A stretch of 21,602 nucleotides of DNA from Folioceros fuciformis (taxonomy: Eukaryota > Anthocerotophyta > Anthocerotopsida > Anthocerotales), in NCBI GenBank assembly GCA_049999805.1, contig JBNGIO010001585.1, forward strand, positions 1 to 21,602, written 5' to 3'. The position numbers and the translations under genes were made by a program. Of this stretch, positions 1 to 12,717 are shown one piece after another. Every line of letters begins with the position of its first letter. Positions within the stretch are counted from its first letter, which is position 1. A model generated the notes under the pieces. It did not search any database. It saw only the letters and a program-made list of their open reading frames with translations, and was not told where the DNA came from.

Positions 1-208
1 TTGAGGAACCGCTACCGGCATGCTGTGGATACGAATATTGCTAAGTACTCCGAAATGGTGGACGGAAGACTCTTTTCTGCGCAGGGCTCATTCCTAATTC
101 CGTGCAGGGTTCTTGCTTAAGAATGAAGAGCGACCTCGTGCTCCACACCAAAATTATCGAAAAGAATGAGTCAGGACAAAATTGTTAAAAAAAGAAAGTT
201 ATCTCCTC
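1..208. other. Left edge, downstream of the lysyl-tRNA synthetase gene
   Basis: No gene is recognised here. The stretch next to position 208 is T-rich when read on the minus strand, as expected for the 3' untranslated region of the lysyl-tRNA synthetase gene. No AATAAA-type signal is obvious. Whatever lies beyond about position 100 may belong to a neighbour outside the window. Confidence 0.4.
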
Positions 209-3358
<3,150 letters not shown>

Positions 3359-3919
3359 CGTGCCTATGAACTGGAACGCCGAGGACTGCCTCGACACTGG
3401 TTAGGCGCAGAGCACTACACACAATATAGGGCTGTGTCTGGTCGCGGCACACCAGAACCTTAAGGGACGCCGGCCGGTATGTTCAATTGCAGTCACGGTT
3501 AGTCATTCTACAAGGGTTTAACGCGGGGTGAACAAAAGTTCAATCCAACCATCACCTTCTATCTCATCCCGTTCTGAATGCACATGTTCTATATACAGTA
3601 TAGCTAGAGCTAATCCTGGTAGAATAGGCGTTTGTTGGGGACATTTGTGCGTGGATCAGCAATTGGAGGGTTTTTGGCAAAGCTGGGCTTGGAGGTGGGG
3701 AGCTCCGGGATCGCTGTTAAAATAGGTACGTAGCCATGCAGATGGTTGATACGTGAATTAACCGTAGATCACTCGATTCGCCTGAGATTCGTTTTGTCAT
3801 GCGACTCGGGATAGCCCCCCCCACCTTCTGCCATCCTTCCCTCCACAAACCTCCAAATCTTGCATGCGTTATTAGGGCTGTGTTCATGCTGATGCCCCCA
3901 TTGCAGCTGGGGGAGCTGG
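3359..3919. promoter_or_regulatory. Divergent intergenic region shared by KARS and NAPRT
   Basis: The 561 bp between the two start codons must hold both 5' untranslated regions and both promoters, so a bidirectional promoter is likely. A TATA-like, roughly palindromic stretch ctatatacagtatag lies at about 3588-3602. On the plus strand a 6-codon upstream ORF starts at 3735 and ends with TGA at 3753-3755. A second upstream ATG at 3886 opens a 20-codon frame that overlaps the NAPRT start and stops at 3946-3948. An acceptor-like cattgcag ends at 3906, so a 5' UTR intron could remove both upstream ATGs. No transcription start can be fixed from sequence alone. Confidence 0.6.
3735..3755 (+). promoter_or_regulatory. 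Short upstream ORF before NAPRT (possible)
   Basis: ATG CAG ATG GTT GAT ACG TGA is a six-codon frame 165 bp before the NAPRT start. It matters only if transcription begins upstream of it and the segment is not spliced out; neither is known. Confidence 0.25.
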
Positions 3920-6900
3920 ATGTCGTCGCGTGCCATGGATGGGATTAGCAATGCTGGGGGGGTGCCTCCCCCAACAAATCCCATGGTTACAGTCTTGCTC
4001 ACAGACATGTATCAACTCACCATGGCTTACGCGTACTGGAAGGCTGGCAAGCACAACGAGAGTGCTGTGTAATTTCTTTTCCTTGCCCTGGTCCCTGGGT
4101 TTTCTTTGCTGCAACTGCAGCTTCTACTGTCTGGGAAGTCTTGTCGTGAAACTAGGATTCACATCCAACGCACAATTTTGCTTGCAGGTTCGATCTCATG
4201 TTCCGCAAAAATCCTTTTGGAGGGGAGTACACGGTGTTTGCAGGTCTTGAGGAATGTATTCGGTTTGCTGGGAATTTCAGATTCACAGATGATGAGATAG
4301 CGTATGTCCGCACCATCCTGCCTCCTTATTGTGAGGTGAGGTATGCTCTTTTTGCGCTCGCCAAAGCTGAGAGAGTGTTCCCTAGTTATCAGAGACAGGT
4401 CTCGACATAACATGGCTGGCTGTAACGGCAAGCTAGGTGGTGTGCTTCCAGGATGAGTTCTTTGTGTTCCTGAAGGGGCTTGACTGTTCTGAGGTAGAGA
4501 TTTACGCTATCCCTGAAGGCTCGGTCGTGTTCCCTCGAGTACCTCTCATCAGGGTTGAAGGTCCACTTCTGGTGAGCATCCTATCTCTGCACATGAGTCA
4601 CAATTTGTTCGTGCAGCTGGTGTCCGCGGACGTTACCTTGGTTTGTGCATACTGTTGCAGATAGCGCAACTTCTAGAGACTACATTTTTGACGCTTGTAA
4701 ACTATGCGTCCCTCGTAGCAACAAATGCCGCAAGACACAGGCGAGTTGCTGGGAAGTCAAAAATATTACTGGAGTTCGGCCTGCGGCGAGCTCAGGCAAA
4801 AGCACCGTTCCGATGGGTCTTTTTTCCTTGTTTGCTTGTCAACTGTTGGGGAAGGGCTCACGGGATGTCAGTCACCTGTCTTGACTATAGGGTCCCGATG
4901 GAGGAATTAGTGCATCGAAGTACTGCTACATTGGTGGCTTCGATGCCACTAGGTGATCCTTCGATGTCGCCTGATCCCATGTGTGCCAAGTTCCGTGTAT
5001 CAATCAGAGTTGTAACCCTTCTTCATATGGTGGAACTCAGTAATGTAGATGCAGGACGCCGGTTTGGTATCCCAGTCCGAGGAACACACTCGCATGCATT
5101 TGTCAGCTCCTTCACGGTAACCTTAGTGAAAACAAACCCTGTTGAAACTTGAACTGAACGTTTTTCTCATGAGAATGTCACAAGACTGTCAGCGGCTAGT
5201 GCAGGCGTTTTATAACGTCATTGTGTTGTGTTTGCAGAGTTTTGATGAAATTACAGAGCGGTCTTTACCATATGCAGATGGTTCAGTGGTCTGTAAGGAC
5301 TTTGTGCAATCGGCACAGCACTGGCTGAGCAAACTCCGTGTAAGTCGTGGTTCGCTGGTTCACCGTACTCGTGGACTCTCTGATTGCTGTATGCAGTGAG
5401 GGGCCGTACGCAGTGAGAGGCTGTATTCAGGGAGATGCATCGCTGCCCTGGCACATTCATATTTGCTTTGACATATTCATCGCCTGAATGCGTGCAGGGA
5501 GTTGAGCCTCTGAGGGGGATATTTTCAGAGACAAATTCCAGCGAGCTAGCAGCTTTCACATCCTATGCCTTGGCTTTTCCCACATCATTCCAGGCTCTTG
5601 TGGACACCTATGATGCACGTCCCGGGCTATGATGCGCACCTTATGGTTTTGGATTCTTACACTTGTCATGACAGCAGTGTTTCTTGTCTAATCGATTGAC
5701 ACTCTTAAGGGCTGTGAATGCAGGTAATGAGAAGTGGAATTCCAAATTTCTGTGCTGTTGCACTAGCTCTGCAGGATTTGGGGTTTGTGGTCCATCAACT
5801 TTGTAAAATCAGTCAGATAGTAACACCGGTTAAGTTTCTTGTTTCCAGCTTGTTGCAGTCCATGTATGCTTCGAATTGAAGTTTCGCCTACATTGACATG
5901 CAGGTACAGAGCGCTGGGCATTCGTTTAGATTCGGGTGACCTGTCATACTTATCTTTGGAGGCTCGCAGAGTGTTCAAATTAGTTGAGGATGAATTTAAG
6001 ATTCCAGGCTTTGGGAAACTGCTTATAACAGCAAGCAATGACATCAATGAAGAGACTCTGGATGCGCTGAATAAGCAGGCATGAGTTACCGTTTACTGTC
6101 AAAGGAGCCGTGCAGTGTTGAACTGAGATATCTGAGCTATGACACTCCTCTACAGGGCCATGAAGTAGATGCCTTTGGCATTGGTACACACCTTGTTACC
6201 TGCTTCCAACAGCCGGCTCTGGGTTGCGTATACAAGCTAGTGGAGATCAATGGCCAGCCTCGCATTAAGCTCTCGGAAGATTTGAGAAAGGTGGTACAGC
6301 TACGGCTATTGATTGTAACGGTCTAAGGCGAAGAGCTCACCGTCATCCGCTCTTATCTCCCCGTGTAGGTGACTATTCCCTGCAAGAAGCAGTGCTACAG
6401 GCTTTATGGCAAGGAGGGATTTGCACTTGTTGATCTGCTGACTGGAGCAGACGAGAAGCCCCCAGAAGTACGTACTACCTCAATCATTCATGTCTTCAGC
6501 AATGCACTGGTTCGGGTTTGTTGGCCCCACATGTTTTACATTGCTTTGTCACTGCTGTGGATTGTTGTTTGCAGGTTGGAGAGCGAATTCTATGCAGGCA
6601 CCCTTTCAGCGAGTCAAAAAGGGCTTATGTTGTGCCACAAAGAGTAGAATCGCTTTACAAGTGTTTCTGGTCGACAAAACCAGGTAGTCTTTGCATTAGA
6701 TCCATCTGTGTAGTTCTGCAGGATCGCAAGAATTCTCGTCGCTCAACTTTGTTTCCTTGTCAACTCTGTCGACAACACGCAAGCCATTGTAGGGGTGAAG
6801 CGGGAAGGATTTTCATCCCTAGAGCAATTGAAAGAGCGTTGCCAGGAGCAGTTGGCTGCAATGAGGCCAGATCACATGCGCGGACTTAACCCCACTCCGT

Positions 6901-7083
6901 ACAAGGTCCTTTTCTTTACGATTTTCATCCAATGAGTAGACGTATCACCATCAAGGAAAAGAGATGCGCGTGTTTGTTCTTACTGGTATGTAATTGTGTT
7001 TGCAGGTGAGCGTCAGCGGAAAGCTATACGATTTCATCCATTTTCTTTGGCTAAGCGAGGCACCAATTGGGGAGTTGTTGTAA
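3920..7083 (+). CDS. NAPRT: Nicotinate phosphoribosyltransferase (15 exons, 558 aa)
   Basis: The enzyme makes nicotinate mononucleotide from nicotinate and PRPP, the first step of the Preiss-Handler NAD salvage route. Exons: 3920-4068, 4188-4335, 4452-4571, 4661-4795, 4891-4952, 5041-5116, 5238-5339, 5498-5614, 5724-5782, 5904-6078, 6156-6290, 6369-6467, 6575-6683, 6793-6905, 7006-7083. Family blocks appear in order: [20 protein letters not shown] (26-45), [11 protein letters not shown] (near 55-65), GLRRAQGPDGG (179-189), RGTHSHAFV (218-226, catalytic His region), GIRLDSGDL (328-336, phosphate-binding region), [12 protein letters not shown] (near 386-397) and [20 protein letters not shown] (462-481). 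The start at 3920 is the first ATG after an in-frame TGA at 3890-3892; ATG 3935 is a second candidate. No transit peptide is evident. Three introns (4, 8 and 10) need GC rather than GT donors, because only those junctions keep the conserved protein continuous. The length matches plant NAPRT proteins. Confidence 0.96.
4796..4890 (+). other. GC-AG intron 4 of NAPRT
   Basis: The donor reads CAG|GCAAAA and the acceptor ctatag|GGTCCC. Joining them gives the conserved GLRRAQ-GPDGG. No GT near the boundary yields that peptide in frame. Confidence 0.85.
5615..5723 (+). other. GC-AG intron 8 of NAPRT
   Basis: The donor reads GAT|GCACGT and the acceptor aatgcag|GTAATG, giving [15 protein letters not shown]. 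Reading on from GAT reaches a TGA within nine codons. The donor context is weak, and the donor-side sequence ctatgatgc recurs 17 bp downstream. Confidence 0.7.
6079..6155 (+). other. GC-AG intron 10 of NAPRT
   Basis: The donor reads CAG|GCATGA and the acceptor ctacag|GGCCAT, giving [17 protein letters not shown]. Read-through hits TGA at once (GCA TGA), so the intron must be removed. Confidence 0.85.
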
Positions 7084-7606
7084 CGGGCATTCTCGTAGAA
7101 TACGTCATCTTTTTAGCAGCCTAACTACTTAGGTCCTCTTGTACAAGATCCTTGCTTTTTTAAGTCTGTAGGAATCATTATCAGTTGTCACATGTTACAA
7201 CATTCGTCGGCCACTTCCCCATTCCAACAAGGGACAACGACCAACTCAAAACCTATTGGTGACCCGCAATGAGGTACTGTCACACTTGACACCTTCTCTG
7301 AAAGTCCGAATCAGCATACCACTATCATCTAGGGAATCTCCTGGAAAATTTCAGAGAATTCTTCACTCAGCACGCCATGAGGTCATGTCACCCTTCCCTC
7401 CCATATTTCTGCTATAGACATAGGGGCTGCACTAACCTGTAAAAATGACCTCAGCGCGGAATTCACCAGCATAAACGAGCTGGGCATCCACGGTACTAAG
7501 CTCTTACAGCTTGGCGAGCAGGCCCCCTTCTCCAAAAGCTTGACAATCAGGCTGCCCAGATTGACTGGAAAGAATTGAAACGTCTCCCTAGCTCATGTCA
7601 GTACTA
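7084..7606. other. Tail-to-tail intergenic region between NAPRT and PTB
   Basis: This 523-bp stretch carries the 3' ends of two convergent transcripts. No further gene, clear poly(A) hexamer or repeat was recognised in it. Confidence 0.6.
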
Positions 7607-10600
7607 TCACATATAGTAGAGAGGTGGCCCACCACCTTGAGATGGTTGCATCACAGATCCAGAAGGGGGCATGTGCATAAGTTGGTGGCTATAAGCGGCA
7701 GGCATTGAATGACCTGGGGGAGGGCCAAGATGAGGGCTGTTAGGCAGAATGCCAGCATTCATGTGACCACCAAGCGGTGGCCCTCCCATGGAAGACGGTG
7801 GCCCAGCACCAGGGGGAGGATAGTGAGGCCCATGCACTCCTCCCATCTGGTTCATCAGGTGACCAGGGGGACCACCTTGAGGAGCAGGCCCTCCACTGTG
7901 CGGGGGCCCCATGTACATTGGATTCGGCATGGGTCCCACCAGCTGTGGACCAGGAACGATGTTAGACGTAGCTTGACCTTTCGAGGCATGCTCATACTCC
8001 CACGATGGCATCTGCTGATGAGCCACCCCACCATCACTCTGGGAGGATCGCACAGTCTCTCCAATGTACTGGCTCCCATTGCATGATGCAACTGTTGTTG
8101 AGTTCACTTGGACACTATCACCTGAGATCGGACTGGCTGATGCAGTTGGTGCTTGGCCCAGCACTGCAGGCTGGTTCACAGGAAGCCCTGGGTTCGTATA
8201 ATCCCGACTCCGTTCGTTATTCACCTGAAGGTAAGCAACACAAACCGGATACCCACTACGAAGTCAGAATTCTGGGCATGCCAAATAGTCAGGATATAGG
8301 TTCATAGGTTCGAGATAACCTATCTGGCCGGTCAACCTGCCTATCCTACCATTCTAATTTACCAAAGAACAATACCTTTACATTGAGGTCAGTGTGTCGG
8401 GAGTACGAAAGATGAAGCTTGCAGAAGCCCCCGTCGTATATGCAGTGACCCTCGAGAGCGTCTTTTGCTGCTACTGCAGTAGGTACATCTGGAAAGAGTA
8501 CCCCAAGTCCATGAAGCACAAAAGACTAGAAGCCAGCTCCACAAACTGGCTTATTGCAGCACTGCTGCTGTTGCATTCCTCGCGACAACCAGGTTGTCTC
8601 TAACCCCTGGATATGTCAACAGCACATTCTCAAACTAAACACAATATATGCAACATACCTGGATACTGGACCAAGGCTTGAAAACCTGCACTCTTTTCAA
8701 AAATCGCAATCTTTTGAACAGTTCCAAATGCAGAAAACACCTGTCATCCACGCAACGAAATGAGGAACTACATAAACAGAACCAATAACTGTCAAGTGAC
8801 CACAATACACAGCATGTACCGTGTGCAAGACGTCAATGGTAACAGCATATTGCATATTCTCTATAGACACGAGAAGGACGTTGCTTTCTGGTTCCCTACG
8901 CTTGCCGTCTGGGCCAATGCCGAATTGCTGGACAACCAGGGATAGTGTCAGGAAATGTTTTTCAAATGACGTTTGCCAAGAGAAGAGAATTCGGAGCAGG
9001 AGCAAGGAATTCGGAGCAGGAGCAAGAACAAACAGACCTGACCACTACCATCAATAGCTGAAGGTGCCACGGGAAGATACGGGTTTGTGTAATCCCTGGA
9101 GGACAAAAACAACACGCAGGCTGAGGTCTCAGTTGATAAGTTACCGCAGCAGCAAACCAAAATGCTGGGAGGCTACTGCTACAAGCAAAGACAAGCCGTG
9201 ATTCACCATGTACCTGCTTCGATGACTCTGAAACTTCACATTCAGATCATTGTGTGCCGAAAATGAAATGCGAAGATGACAAGGTCCCACATGGTCTGGA
9301 AGAAGATACCTGCCGTACATGCATAAGTTCACCCATAAGTCCTTGAAAGACAGCACGCTAGTGATACAAGGGCAAATGACTGGTCTCCACCATGTGCTAT
9401 TGATGCCTCAACATTGCTGTTACCTTGGAATGCTCCTTCCCTCAAGGGCTGATTTTGCAGATGATGCTGTGTTGGCATCGCTAAATTGCACAAGGGCCTG
9501 AGGTACAGTCACAACTTTTACCTATAAAACAGACTTATGATATACATGTCCCTGAGCTTCGAAAAAAGTGGAATAATTGAAAAGATAGCACAAAAATTTA
9601 AAACGAAGGAAGCCTCAGAATCAGTCAATTGACAACACAAAAAAACTTGGAGCTCACCTGAAAACCAGCACTTTTCTCAAAAGTTGCGATCTTATGCACA
9701 AAACCAAATGCTGAAAACACCTGCACACCACCACGATAGGCAAGTTCTTACTCTGCCTCAAACGCCATGTAATAAAATAATTTTGTTGGTGACTATCCAA
9801 GCCAGTGCACACAAGCACGAAGCACTTATGGACGCAGCACCTACAAACGCCACATTCGCATGCAATGCCCTCGATCCTTTAGAATGCATGCACACAGCAA
9901 ACTTTCTATCCAGAACCCTAGGATTGATCTGCTTCCTAGATACCAAAGAAGAAAGCTACACAGCAATGAACAATACTTCAAACAAAAACAAGCCAGAACC
10001 TAACCTTCCACAAACAAATAGCTGAAAACAAGATTGAAGTTCCGACAGACATCCACTATTATAAGACCTAAATCTATGTAAATGGCTGCTCTCTTATGAA
10101 ACTCTGAACGCAAACGCCACTGAGGCAGAAAACAAGCATCACAGCTAGAGGCATCCTGTTGAAAGGATCAGTAAACTGAGGCCTCTGTTGGAACCACAGT
10201 GTTCAAGCCTCAAAACCTATAAGAAGTTGCACAACGTCAGCCTTTTAACAGAGCGGCATGAAAGCTACAAGGGTTCTTGGGTAAAAGATGAAAGATGAAA
10301 GATCACTGAGATGAGTCCACATCAATCTCAAGTCATCAGGTGGTAGGGTTAGGAGGAGGAGGGTCAGAGGCAAGGTTAGGCAAGGGGAGGAAAACAAACA
10401 CACATTCGCTTTCTCCCATGCAGCAGGCTGCCATCGAAGATGTGGCCGTCACATGGACCTGCTGATCCATGTAGCTTTAAGTCAAACACAAACCATGCGT
10501 CAAGCAAAACCCCTTGAAGTAACTGAAATTCAGAAAAGAAACCACGTAAAGAGAGCCTTAATGACTGATCCATCTTCATTGTACTACAGCTAACGACAAT

Positions 10601-11307
10601 GAGGAACATGCATAGAGTGGTGATCCAGTGTCACACCTGGAAACCGAATTAATCCTGAACCCACTTTTCGACTGCCATCACCGGAATTTTTCTGACTAAC
10701 TGAAATAGGAGGCTTTGACTTACCAGATGCAAGACATCAATGCTAACATCGCCAGCCTCAACACCCTCAATGGTCACCAGGAGAACATTGCTGGCAACAT
10801 CTCCGGAATTTTTGCTAGTGACGATCTCCTGCCTGTTTGAATACTGCAAATATACAGTTTTCCCTCGAACTTGGGCTGGTTCTGAAGAAGACGCGTAGTA
10901 AGATACCATGGCAATTGCTTGGTTGAGATCAGCCTGCAAAAAAAAAAAAAAAGGCACAAAAAAACTGAAAAGAGCGTTCCAGAACGGGGAAGAGCTGAGC
11001 TGCCTCACGCAGCGGTGGGGAGCGTCAGTTGGAGGAGACAAAAGAGGGCATGACACCTAAGCATCGTAAACCATCATCAATCGTGCCAAGAAACCGAGAA
11101 GGAGAAACAAACAAAACTTACGAACTCAACGAAAGCTTGGTTATGGTTGGCTCCAACATTGACTTTGGTGTTGACAACCTTGCCAAAAGGCTTACACAGC
11201 TCTATTAACTCCTCCTCGCTGCACTCCCACGGTAAATTCCGCACATGAAGAACCTTGGACGGCGGCTGGGTGTAGCGAAACTGCGGCTGCCCCAATGCAG
11301 ACGACAT
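7607..11307 (-). CDS. PTB: Polypyrimidine tract-binding protein, three RRMs (10 exons, 535 aa)
   Basis: This RNA-binding splicing regulator binds CU-rich tracts in pre-mRNA and also acts in the cytoplasm in plants. Exons in transcript order: 11122-11307, 10724-10933, 9658-9720, 9424-9497, 9214-9309, 9038-9095, 8820-8927, 8659-8740, 8376-8488, 7607-8224. All introns are GT-AG. RRM1 spans about 17-97 (SKVLHVRNLPWECSEEE), RRM2 about 111-205 (NVLLVTIEG, DVLHLVFSAFGFVHKIATFE) and RRM3 about 245-330 (NVLLVSIENMQYAVTIDVLH, VFSAFGTVQKIAIFE). The order and spacing match the plant PTB1/PTB2 class rather than four-RRM animal PTB. RRM2 and RRM3 are each followed by a conserved SRDYTNP linker. The last exon encodes a 205-residue tail that becomes Gly/Pro/Met/His-rich, predicted disordered and longer than I would expect for seed-plant homologues. 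Intron 2 is about 1 kb, far longer than the rest. Confidence 0.95.
8987..9026. repeat. Perfect 20-bp tandem duplication in PTB intron 6
   Basis: gaattcggagcaggagcaag occurs twice head to tail (8987-9006 and 9007-9026) with no mismatch. It lies inside the intron at 8928-9037, close to the donor of exon 6, and leaves the coding frame untouched. Confidence 0.95.
9721..10723 (-). other. Long PTB intron 2 (1003 bp)
   Basis: This intron separates DVLHL from VFSAFG inside RRM2. It is more than five times longer than any other intron in the window. It contains CU-rich tracts on the transcribed strand (for example 10349-10392) and a candidate cassette exon. No separate gene was recognised in it. Confidence 0.85.
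10459..10522 (-). other. Candidate 64-nt cassette (poison) exon in PTB intron 2
   Basis: A strong acceptor (ttcttttctgaatttcag) ends at 10523 and a possible donor (CAG|GTCCAT) follows position 10459. Inclusion adds 64 nt, shifting the frame so that exon 3 reads into a TAA about ten codons later. Plant PTB genes are known to autoregulate by including such exons; this instance is inferred. Confidence 0.4.
10938..10952. repeat. A15 homopolymer forming the polypyrimidine tract of PTB intron 1
   Basis: Fifteen consecutive A on the plus strand read as T15 directly before the gcag acceptor of PTB exon 2. It is an ideal U-rich tract and also a likely site of length variation. Confidence 0.9.
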
Positions 11308-11740
11308 GCTGCCAGTGGCAAGTCCACTGCTCTACGATGCTCGACGACCGGGTTTCCAGCCGGCGCGCGTCGGAATCGGCCGGTTGCTCCTTCCTCTTAA
11401 GTACTGCAAATTTGTGAAGTCAGAAAAGAGGCTGGACGTCGACAAGAGTGGGCCGACCGACCAAGGTCCAAGGCTGAAAGCTCCACCTCGGTGCTCTCCG
11501 GCCGCTACTCTGACCTCAGCTCTGCCACTTTCCAGATCCCTCACCTTCCTGATCCCTGCTCCGAGCAGCAGAGGGCTGTGTGGGTTGGTCGCTGAAAGGG
11601 TATTCTTTGAAGTCGCTTCTGCGTTACCTAAACTCTCGCAGGGAGAGAGGCACTTAACCAAACCATATCCTAAATTACATGCTACTTTAAATCCTTTTGG
11701 TGTTAGCTGCCGAGCAGGATATCGATAACCTTTGTGCCTA
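11308..11740 (-). promoter_or_regulatory. PTB upstream region
   Basis: This is moderately GC-rich sequence directly before the PTB start codon and probably contains its 5' UTR and promoter. An ag|gtgagg donor-like site near 11550 and an actggcag acceptor-like site two bases before the ATG could form a 5' UTR intron. No TATA box is clear. Confidence 0.4.
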
Positions 11741-12499
11741 ACTAGTTAGTTTAGCTTCTTCTTTTTTAAATGAAAAGGAAATGTTCTCAGCCATAGAATT
11801 ACCCAAGCCCACGATTGCTGGCCATCAATCAAAGAAAATGAACATGGCCATTTTGCAAACAAGCCAGGCCATGAAGATGCAATGTTGCAAAAAAGATGAA
11901 GGATGAAGATGACATTGCTCAAAGCAAGCAAGCAAGATGACATGTTATTTTGTAGTATTTTGATGGTGAGGCTCATGCTTCTAGTTTCTTTGCTAGTTGA
12001 CCATGCGTTGTTAGCAGCTTTTGCTATCATTGTGAAGGTAGATTGAACATTTAACACCCTTCTTGTCCTCCTCCTAAGAAATAAGAGCGGGATCCTTCTC
12101 TCAAGAAATAAAAGTGAGAACATTGTTACGAACTCAAATTTTAAAAATAAAGTTTTTGTAAATATCGTATCCAAAGGCTTGAAAAAAGTACATGAAAATA
12201 AATTGTGGATCCTCATGCATATAATAATCAGTAGAACCATGAACAATAGCTTTGCAAATGTAAGGAACTATTGGTAATTGAGCGGATGAGACTGCGATGA
12301 GATTTAGGCTTCAAATCTTATATTGATAGCGGATTCAGTCTTCAGATTTTACATTGACAGCGGATTCAGACTTCAATTCTTTGGGTTAGCTGATGAAGTA
12401 ACTTGTACTTGTTTGGGTATGTGTTTTGTTTTGGATTGTGAGCATTATTAAGTTTCCTATTTTGGCTTTCATAGGCTTGCTAAACTTTTCTGCACAACT
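11741..12499. other. AT-rich spacer between PTB promoter and ABCG 3' array
   Basis: The stretch is markedly more AT-rich than its surroundings and has no recognisable gene. It contains a short 31-bp tandem repeat, listed separately, and scattered near-repeats such as aagaaataa near 12075 and 12103. The 166-codon minus-strand frame at 11746-12246 is Phe/Leu-rich with no family resemblance and looks fortuitous. Confidence 0.5.
12310..12382. repeat. 31-bp tandem repeat, about 2.3 copies
   Basis: Copies at 12310-12340 and 12341-12371 share the pattern ttca.attt.a.attga and end in agcggattcag. A partial third copy starts at 12372. Confidence 0.8.
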
Positions 12500-12717
12500 A
12501 AGGTACCACTGTGCTCTAAACAATAGTCTTTAGTTTGCTAAGGTGTCAACATGCTCTTCACAATAAGCTTTAGTTTGCTAAGATAGCAGTATGTTCTAAA
12601 AACAATAGGTTTTAGTTTGCTAAGGTATCAACATGCTCTTCACAATAGGCTTTAGTTTGCTGATGTACTAGTATGCTCTAAACAACAGGCTTTAACTTGC
12701 TAAGGTACCAATATGCC
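12500..12717 (-). repeat. Tandem array of about 40-bp units derived from the ABCG 3' coding end
   Basis: Five full units start near 12500, 12540, 12580, 12622 and 12662, followed by a partial sixth to about 12717. Lengths are 40-42 bp. On the plus strand each contains ctttagtttgctaaggt or a close variant. Units alternate between a type with gctctaaacaa (1, 3, 5) and one with gctcttcacaa (2, 4), suggesting an 80-bp dimer. The segment 12678-12717 is coding: it encodes the final residues and the TAG stop of the ABCG protein. The remaining copies lie downstream, presumably in the 3' UTR. Confidence 0.85.

Noticed and set aside
11746-12246. 166-codon minus-strand open frame
   Set aside because: Phe/Leu/Ile-rich, from AT-rich DNA, without domain signature, promoter or splicing context.
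12500-12717. Clustered operator or protein-binding array
   Set aside because: The unit includes part of the ABCG coding end, so amplification from the gene explains it better than a binding-site array.
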